Assembly (NCBI RefSeq): GCF_013294115.1
Contig: NZ_JABSNP010000002.1
Coordinates: forward strand, 310,001-374,000
Direction of reading: 5' to 3'
Length of the DNA stretch: 64,000 bases
DNA from: Hymenobacter caeli
GTDB lineage: Bacteria > Bacteroidota > Bacteroidia > Cytophagales > Hymenobacteraceae
Shown here one piece after another: positions 59,196 to 64,000 of this stretch. A model generated the notes under the pieces. That model searched no databases. It worked only from the letters and a program-made list of their open reading frames with translations, and had not been told where the DNA came from. The translations under genes and the position numbers were made by a program. Numbering within the stretch: position 1 is the first letter of the stretch; each line of letters begins with the position of its first letter.

Positions 59196-60502
59196 AAATC
59201 GCGCTGGCCCTGGTCCTGAATGTGGCCCTGCTGGCCGGGCTGCTGCCGTGGCTGCGGCGGCAGTGGCGCGGCAGCGGCTCCGCGTGGCGGGCGGCGCTGG
59301 CCGCGGGCCTGGGGGCCCGCCTGCTGGTGGGGGCCCTGCGCGACGGCCACCCCGTGAGCGACGCGGGCTACGTGCAGCACCTGGGCCAGCTGCTCACGGC
59401 CCAGCTGTGGGCCAGCCCCGCCGCCGGCTGGCAGTCGCTGGCCGGCGACGCGGTGCAGTTTGCCGGTGAACGGGTGGTGTATTACGGCATGTCGAACACG
59501 CTGTTTCTGGCCAAGGTGCTCGCCGTGCTCAACTTGGCCTCGCTGGGCGTGGCCGGGCTGAACGCGGGGTACCTGAGCCTGTTCAGCTTCGTGGGGTGCT
59601 GGCAGCTGGCCCGGGCGCTGGCCCGGGGCTTCCCGGCCGCGCCGGCCGGGGCGGGGCTGGTGGGGCTGGTGCTGTGGCCCTCGGTGGCCTACTGGGCGGC
59701 CGGCCTGAACAAGGAAGCCGCCCTGCTGGGCAGCGGGGCGTGGCTGCTGGCCCTCACGCTGGACTGGCTGTACGCGCCCGCCGCCGCGGGCCCCGGCCGC
59801 TTGCCCCTGGGCCGCGGCCTGGCCATGCTGGCGCTGGGGCTGCTGTGCTTCAATATGCGTTACTTTTTCGCGGTGCCACTCTTGGAAGGGATGCTGGGGC
59901 TGGCATTGGTGCAGAAGCTGCGGCGGCGCGGCTGGGTGCGGGGGCGCGGCGCGCAGGCGCTGGTGCTGGCGGCCCTGCTGGCGGCGGGCGTGGCGGTGGC
60001 CCCCGAGGTCAGCGTGGTGTTCCGGCTCAACAAGTTTACGAGCCAGGTGCTGCGCATTTACGACCACGATTTGCTGATGTCCGCCGGCCGGCCGCACTTT
60101 GAGTACGCCGACCTGCGGCCCACGCCCGCAAGCTTCCTGGCCCACGCCCCGCTGGCAGCGCTCAACACCTTCACCCGGCCCTGGCTGGGCGAATCGGCCG
60201 AGCCGCAGTACGTGGCGGCGGGCCTCGAAAATGCTTTGCTGCTGGCGCTGGGGGCCCTGGCCCTGGGGGCCCTGGCGCGGGGCCGCGGCGGGCGGCTGCC
60301 GTTTGCGCTGGCCGTGGTGCTGCTGGGCTACTGCCTGCTGCTGGCCGTGCTCGTGGGCCTGAGCACCCCCAACCTGGGCACGCTCAGCCGCTACCGCAGC
60401 ATCCTGCTGCCGTTCTGGGTGCTGCTGCTGCTGCAAAACGACTACGCCGCCGCCGCCCTGCGCCGCCTGGGGCTGGGGGCCCCGGCGGGCCCGCCGGCGT
60501 AA
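59192..60502 (+). CDS. Polytopic membrane protein coupled to DUF2851
   Basis: 436 residues, 10-11 hydrophobic segments, no family motif recognised. The central region LGLVLWPSVAYWAAGLNKEAA recalls GT-C/polymerase-like proteins, and an FNMRYFFA patch follows. It starts at GTG 59192, four bases inside DUF2851. Probably inner membrane. Its TAA stop (60500-60502) overlaps the -7 box of the next gene. Function unknown. Confidence 0.7.
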   Translation: MKIALALVLNVALLAGLLPWLRRQWRGSGSAWRAALAAGLGARLLVGALRDGHPVSDAGYVQHLGQLLTAQLWASPAAGWQSLAGDAVQFAGERVVYYGMSNTLFLAKVLAVLNLASLGVAGLNAGYLSLFSFVGCWQLARALARGFPAAPAGAGLVGLVLWPSVAYWAAGLNKEAALLGSGAWLLALTLDWLYAPAAAGPGRLPLGRGLAMLALGLLCFNMRYFFAVPLLEGMLGLALVQKLRRRGWVRGRGAQALVLAALLAAGVAVAPEVSVVFRLNKFTSQVLRIYDHDLLMSAGRPHFEYADLRPTPASFLAHAPLAALNTFTRPWLGESAEPQYVAAGLENALLLALGALALGALARGRGGRLPFALAVVLLGYCLLLAVLVGLSTPNLGTLSRYRSILLPFWVLLLLQNDYAAAALRRLGLGAPAGPPA

Positions 60503-60507
60503 CTTTG
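60500..60507 (+). promoter_or_regulatory. -7 box TAACTTTG overlapping the upstream stop codon
   Basis: Perfect TAnnTTTG whose TAA is the stop of the membrane protein. A leader of about 150 nt with repeats follows before ATG 60658. Confidence 0.45.
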
Positions 60508-60617
60508 CGCACCGGCCCGGCGGGTGCGGCAGCCGTCGTTTGCCGTACTCCTTTGCCGTATTCAGCGCCCCAACAACGGGGTGAATGCTTCAAATCAAGC
60601 CTGCTAACATTACCAAA

Positions 60618-60656
60618 AGCTAACAGCCAGCAGCTAATAGCCAGCAGCTCAACAAC
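60618..60656 (+). repeat. Tandem AGCTAACAGCCAGC repeat in the leader
   Basis: About two and a half copies of AGCTAA(C/T)AGCCAGC just before the acetyltransferase ATG; the same word family forms the inverted repeat after the gene (61295-61395). Confidence 0.8.
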
Positions 60657-60657
60657 T

Positions 60658-61290
60658 ATGGAAAACCCCGTTATCATCCTCGGTGCCCAAGCCGTGGGCA
60701 CGGCCGCCCTCGACGCCTTTCTCTCCAACGACCTGGTGGTGTACTGCCTGCTCGACGACGACCCGAAGCTGCAAAAAACCGAGCTGCTCGACGTGCCCGT
60801 GATGGGCGGCACCGACGACCCCGACCTGCTGAAGCTGCTGGGCAAGAAGTGCGAAGTGTTCGTGGCCACCGACGACGCGGCCAGCCGCCGCAGCCTCACC
60901 CAGATGCTGCGCCAGGAGTACGAAGCCGTGCCCGTGAACGCCATCCACCAGCGGGCCAGCGTGTCGGCGCACGCCACCCTGGGCCACGGCAACTACGTGG
61001 GGCCCAACGCCGTGGTGGCCGCCACCGCCACCGTGGGCAACGGCTGCCTGCTCCACGCCAACGCCGTGGTGGAGGCCCGCGCCACCGTGGGCGACTACGC
61101 CCAGCTGGGCAGCGGGGCCCTGCTCGGGGCCGGGGCCACGGTGGGCGAGCTGGCCTTCGTGGGGGCCGGGGCCGTGGTGGTGGCCGGCGTCAGCATCGGC
61201 GAGAAGGCCCGCATCGGGGCCGGCTCGGTGGTGGTGGCCGACGTGCCCAAGGGCCAAACTGTGTTCGGCAACCCCGCGGTGAAAGTGTGA
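60658..61290 (+). CDS. NeuD-like sugar O-acetyltransferase (left-handed beta-helix)
   Basis: 210 residues. An N-terminal PglD-type domain (VIILGAQAVGTAALDAF, LLDDDPK, FVATDDAASRRSL) precedes a left-handed beta-helix with hexapeptide repeats (VGPNAVVAATATVGNG, ARIGAGSVVVADVPKG) used for acetyl-CoA binding. Family members acetylate amino sugars of surface glycans (NeuD, PglD). The exact sugar is unknown. ATG 60658. Cytoplasmic. Confidence 0.9.
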   Translation: MENPVIILGAQAVGTAALDAFLSNDLVVYCLLDDDPKLQKTELLDVPVMGGTDDPDLLKLLGKKCEVFVATDDAASRRSLTQMLRQEYEAVPVNAIHQRASVSAHATLGHGNYVGPNAVVAATATVGNGCLLHANAVVEARATVGDYAQLGSGALLGAGATVGELAFVGAGAVVVAGVSIGEKARIGAGSVVVADVPKGQTVFGNPAVKV

Positions 61291-61294
61291 TTGC

Positions 61295-61395
61295 TTAGCT
61301 GTTAGCTTGTGGCTGTTAGCCGTTAGCTTCCGTGCAACGAAGCAATGGCCTGCACCTACCCCAAAGCTAACAGCTAACGGCTAACAGCTAAAAAT
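61295..61395. repeat. AGCTAAC-type inverted repeat between acetyltransferase and trhO
   Basis: Left arm 61295-61329 (TTAGCTGTTAGCTTG...), right arm 61363-61395 (AAAGCTAACAGCTAACGG...), approximate complements of tandem AGCTAAC words. The right arm abuts the trhO ATG (61396). Confidence 0.85.
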
Positions 61396-62337
61396 ATGTA
61401 CCAAGTCCTGCTTTATTACTGCTACACGCCCCTCGACGACCCCGAGCAATTCCGCGACGAACACCACCGGCTGTGCGTGGCGCTGGACCTGCGGGGGCGC
61501 ATCATTGTGGCCGGCGAAGGGCTGAACGGCACGGTGTCGGGCACGGCGGCCCAGTGCGCGGCCTACATGGCGGCGGTGAAGGCCGACCCGCGGTTTGCGG
61601 CGCTGGAATTCAAAGTGGATGCCGCCGAGCAGCACGCTTTCCAGAAGCTGCACGTGCGCGTGAAGCCCGAAATCGTGCACAGCAGCTTGGCCCACCTGCG
61701 GCCCCAGGAGCGCACCGGCCAGCACCTGTCGCCCCAGGAGTTCAAGGCCTTAAAAGATCGCGACGACGTGGTGGTGGTGGACGTGCGCTCGGACTACGAG
61801 TACAACCTGGGCCGCTTCCGCAACGCCGTGACCCTGGACCTGGAAAACTTCCGCGACTTCCCCGCCCGGGTGGAGCAGCTCAAGCAGTTCAAGGACAAGA
61901 AAATCCTGACCTACTGCACCGGCGGCGTGAAGTGCGAGAAAGCCAGCGCCTACCTGCTGGAGCAGGGCTTCGAGAACGTGTACCAGCTGCACGGCGGCAT
62001 CATCAAGTACGGTTTGGAGGCCGGGGGTGAGGATTTCGACGGCCAGTGCTACGTGTTCGACAACCGCGTGGCCGTGGACGTGAACCGCGTGAACCCGCGC
62101 GTGATTTCGCGCTGCTGCGCCTGCCGCGAGCCCTCGGCCCGGCTCATCAACTGCGCCAACCCGCACTGCAACGCCCACGTGGCCCAGTGCGAAACCTGCG
62201 GCCAGGCCCTGCAAGGGGCCTGCTCCGACGCCTGCCTCGCCCACCCCGAAAAACGCCCCTACGACGGCACCGGGGCCTACCCCAAAGCCAGTAACCACTA
62301 CCACCCGGCCCAGGGCCTGGCTTCTTTCAGGTTATGA
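61396..62337 (+). CDS. trhO: tRNA uridine(34) hydroxylase TrhO (rhodanese-like YceA)
   Basis: 313 residues. Oxygen-dependent hydroxylation of tRNA wobble U34. N-terminal acylphosphatase-like domain (FRDEHHRLC, GLNGTVSGT), a rhodanese domain with active Cys in LTYCTGGVKCEKAS near residue 174, and a C-terminal Cys-rich segment (CCACREPSARLINC, CETCGQALQGAC) that likely binds zinc. ATG 61396 abuts a repeat arm, and the last codons RL* lie at the next repeat. Confidence 0.95.
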   Translation: MYQVLLYYCYTPLDDPEQFRDEHHRLCVALDLRGRIIVAGEGLNGTVSGTAAQCAAYMAAVKADPRFAALEFKVDAAEQHAFQKLHVRVKPEIVHSSLAHLRPQERTGQHLSPQEFKALKDRDDVVVVDVRSDYEYNLGRFRNAVTLDLENFRDFPARVEQLKQFKDKKILTYCTGGVKCEKASAYLLEQGFENVYQLHGGIIKYGLEAGGEDFDGQCYVFDNRVAVDVNRVNPRVISRCCACREPSARLINCANPHCNAHVAQCETCGQALQGACSDACLAHPEKRPYDGTGAYPKASNHYHPAQGLASFRL

Positions 62338-62508
62338 GCCATGGGCTAGGAGTTATGGGTTGAAGCTGTTCAGGAAGTCTAAAAAACCCAAAACTGAACG
62401 TCATGAACCGCTTCGTTACGGGTTATGAGCGCATGCAACGCTTTTTAGCCATGAATTCCCTGACAACTGTCAGCTCAGAACCCATAACTCAAAACCCATA
62501 ACTTAAAA
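62332..62508. repeat. GAGTTAT-type inverted repeat between trhO and phosphorylase
   Basis: Left arm about 62332-62364 (GGTTATGAGCCATGGGCTAG), right arm about 62470-62508 (ACCCATAACTCAAAACCCAT), approximate complements; the left arm contains the trhO stop codon. Confidence 0.82.
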
Positions 62509-62512
62509 GCAC

Positions 62513-63385
62513 ATGCTTCCTTCTTCCGAGCTTATCCTGAACCCCGACGGCAGCATTTACCACCTGCACCTGCTGCCCGACCACATTTCCGACACCATCC
62601 TCACCGTGGGCGACCCCGGCCGGGTGGCGCAGGTGAGCCGGCACTTCGACTCGATTGAGTTCGAAGGGGCCCACCGCGAATTCGTGACCCACGTGGGGTA
62701 CTACAAGGGCAAGCGCCTCACGGTGCTCAGCACCGGCATGGGCACCGACAACATCGACATCGTGCTCAACGAGCTGGACGCGCTGGTGAACATCGACTTC
62801 GTGGCCCGGGCGGTGCGGCCCGTGGCCGAGCAGCTGCGCCTGCGCATCGTGCGCCTGGGCACCAGCGGCAGCCTGCAACCCGACGTGCCCGTGGGCGCGG
62901 TGCTGGCCACCGAGCACGCCGTGGGCCTCGATTCGCTGATGCACTTCTACCCGCTGGTCGAAACCGGCCTCGAAACCCAGGTGGGCACCGCGCTCCAAGC
63001 GACGCTGGGCCTGCCGTTCACGCCCTACGTGGTGCGCGGCGACGACCTGCTCCGCGAGCAGCTCGGGGCCGGGGCCTTGATGGGCAACACCCTCACGTGC
63101 CCGGGCTTCTACGGGCCCCAGGGCCGCCGCCTGCGCCTCGACGTGACGCCCGCCGACTACCTCGACCGCCTGCGCAGCTTCCGCCACCAGAGCGCCGAGG
63201 GCGGGTTTCGCCTCGATAACTTTGAGATGGAAACCGCCGGCTACTACGCCCTGGGCCGCCTGCTGGGCCACCAGGTGCTCAGCCTGAACGCCGTGGTCGC
63301 CAACCGCGCCACCGGCGAGTTTGCCGCCGACGCCGGGGCCGTGGTCGATGCCATGATTGAGCGCACCCTTCAGCGGTTGGCGTAA
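62513..63385 (+). CDS. Nucleoside phosphorylase (uridine phosphorylase-type)
   Basis: 290 residues. Splits nucleosides with phosphate in salvage. Landmarks: TVGDPGRVAQVS near residue 28, GMGTDNIDIVLNEL, GTSGSLQPDVPVG near residue 118, and NFEMETAGYYALG near residue 240 (MET-type base/ribose site). The order fits uridine phosphorylase-like PNP_UDP proteins; purine specificity is not excluded. Cytoplasmic. ATG 62513. Confidence 0.92.
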   Translation: MLPSSELILNPDGSIYHLHLLPDHISDTILTVGDPGRVAQVSRHFDSIEFEGAHREFVTHVGYYKGKRLTVLSTGMGTDNIDIVLNELDALVNIDFVARAVRPVAEQLRLRIVRLGTSGSLQPDVPVGAVLATEHAVGLDSLMHFYPLVETGLETQVGTALQATLGLPFTPYVVRGDDLLREQLGAGALMGNTLTCPGFYGPQGRRLRLDVTPADYLDRLRSFRHQSAEGGFRLDNFEMETAGYYALGRLLGHQVLSLNAVVANRATGEFAADAGAVVDAMIERTLQRLA

Positions 63386-63389
63386 GGCT

Positions 63390-63443
63390 TTTGTCGGTTT
63401 GCTGGAAACAATTCCGACAACTGATAGCAAGCAGCCGACAACT
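63390..63443. repeat. Degenerate GTCGG/CCGAC inverted repeat
   Basis: TTGTCGG near 63391 pairs with CCGACAA at 63414 and 63435. Short-word type, between convergent genes, may act as terminator. Confidence 0.55.
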
Positions 63444-63449
63444 AAAGCT

Positions 63450-63749
63450 TTAGCTGAATTCCAGCCGCAGCACGGCCCGTAGGGGCAGGGCCGCGCCCTT
63501 TTGCAGCACCAGCACGTCGTCGTCCACGGCCCACACGCAGGCTTGCAGGCGGTGCTGGGCCCCGTCGGCGGTGAGGAAGTACAGGGCGAGCTTGCCCCGG
63601 TAGGTGCTGCCGAGCACGGCGGCGTGGGCGGCTTCGATGGCCCGGCAGTAGCGCTCGGCGGGGGTGGCCAGCACGTCGTCGTCGGGGAAGTGCATGCGGG
63701 CGAGCAGTTCGGGGGCCACGGCGGGGAACAGGGCGGGAGCGTGGGTCAT
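63450..63749 (-). CDS. Small hypothetical protein
   Basis: 99 residues, no recognised family. Mixed alpha/beta: ATPAERYCRAIEAAHAAV then YRGKLALYFLTADGAQHRLQ and ACVWAVDDDVLVLQKG, ending in LRLEFS. No signal peptide or membrane segment. The composition and codon use match its neighbours, so a real gene is likely. Start ATG 63749. Confidence 0.6.
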   Translation of the reverse strand: MTHAPALFPAVAPELLARMHFPDDDVLATPAERYCRAIEAAHAAVLGSTYRGKLALYFLTADGAQHRLQACVWAVDDDVLVLQKGAALPLRAVLRLEFS

Positions 63750-63821
63750 GGTAACGTAGAAATAAGGCAGGACGAGTAGGGGAATCGGTAGCGTAAATAA
63801 CCTAGACCGTAGTACAGGCCA

Positions 63822-64000
63822 TCAAAGCAATTCCGCCGCCAGAAACGCCATCGTGTCCACCCCGTCGGCGTAATCGGCCACGCCCGGCTGCTGGGCCTGG
63901 CCGAAGGGTACGCTGCCGGCCCAGCGCCCGCCGGCCGCCACCACGCACTGGATGCGGGGGGCCACGTCGGTGAGTTGGTCCACGAGGTCGATTTCCTGCG
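63822..64000 (-). CDS. Partial gene, C-terminus of a probable acyl-CoA reductase
   Basis: Only the last 59 codons are inside the window (stop at 63822-63824). The visible end reads VDQLTDVAPRIQCVV, SVPFGQAQQPGVADYADGVD, then TMAFLAAELL. The FGQAQQP...DYADGVDTMAFL ending resembles Bacteroidota LuxC-type acyl-CoA reductases from memory of the family; this needs the rest of the gene. No start codon visible. Confidence 0.45.
   Translation of the reverse strand, partial: QEIDLVDQLTDVAPRIQCVVAAGGRWAGSVPFGQAQQPGVADYADGVDTMAFLAAELL

Overview
The window reads as chromosome from a high-GC member of the Bacteroidota, most likely Hymenobacter or a close Hymenobacteraceae relative. Evidence: strong GC bias with GGGGCC-rich codons; promoter -7 boxes of the Bacteroidota form TAnnTTTG instead of sigma70 boxes; few visible Shine-Dalgarno sites; and lineage genes such as PorT, a TPR/PD40/OmpA protein, DUF5606, DUF2851 and an adjacent FtsK-LolA pair. 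I saw no tRNA or rRNA genes, CRISPR array, intact insertion sequence or prophage. The content is mostly housekeeping; the unusual material lies in the repeats and in a few damaged or mosaic genes.

Layout. 1-9.3 kb: secreted M1 aminopeptidase, MtgA glycosyltransferase, an AT-rich orphan membrane protein, a flavin amine oxidase, a 3D-domain protein, RlmF and signal peptidase I. 9.4-14.1 kb: a large DUF3352-like anchored protein, a NadR-like kinase and CorA. 14.2-19.5 kb: four co-oriented genes (acyltransferase-like, flippase, family 2 glycosyltransferase, polytopic membrane protein) that resemble a small surface-glycan locus. 19.6-27.2 kb: acyl-ACP desaturase, DUF427, then a VWA protein and its likely AAA+ partner, separated by a subtilase, a diheme cytochrome c and a decayed copy of the VWA 3' end. 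27.4-40.5 kb: cyclophilin, fasciclin lipoprotein, a beta-hydroxyacid dehydrogenase, then a mostly minus-strand run (NERD-like protein, RsgA, WaaA, peroxiredoxin, enoyl-CoA hydratase, aspartate kinase), Fbp, DUF5606, a TonB-like protein and EngB.

41-64 kb: a PorE-like OmpA protein, UbiE overlapping PorT, an SDR, an alpha/beta hydrolase split by an in-frame stop, cytidine deaminase, a saccharopine-dehydrogenase-like protein, TrmN6, an AT-rich lipoprotein, RNase HI, MarC, SerC-like aminotransferase, AroQ, XerD, FtsK, LolA, DUF2851, a membrane protein, a NeuD-like acetyltransferase, TrhO, a nucleoside phosphorylase, a small hypothetical and the C-terminus of a probable acyl-CoA reductase.

Functional links. 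XerD and FtsK sit together (chromosome dimer resolution). PorT and the OmpA protein point to type IX secretion and envelope work, with LepB, LolA, WaaA and MtgA serving the same envelope. UbiE implies menaquinone respiration. The intergenic spaces are dense with inverted repeats of several families: (i) about 130-165 bp palindromic elements at 7.9 and 25.4 kb; (ii) a GTAGAGACGCA hairpin family; (iii) a GTCATGCC hairpin family, once inside a 43-bp-arm palindrome; and (iv) hairpins at gene borders whose arms are tandem short words such as GAGTTAT. Several -7 boxes overlap the previous stop codon or sit 5-6 nt before ATG, which suggests leaderless transcripts.
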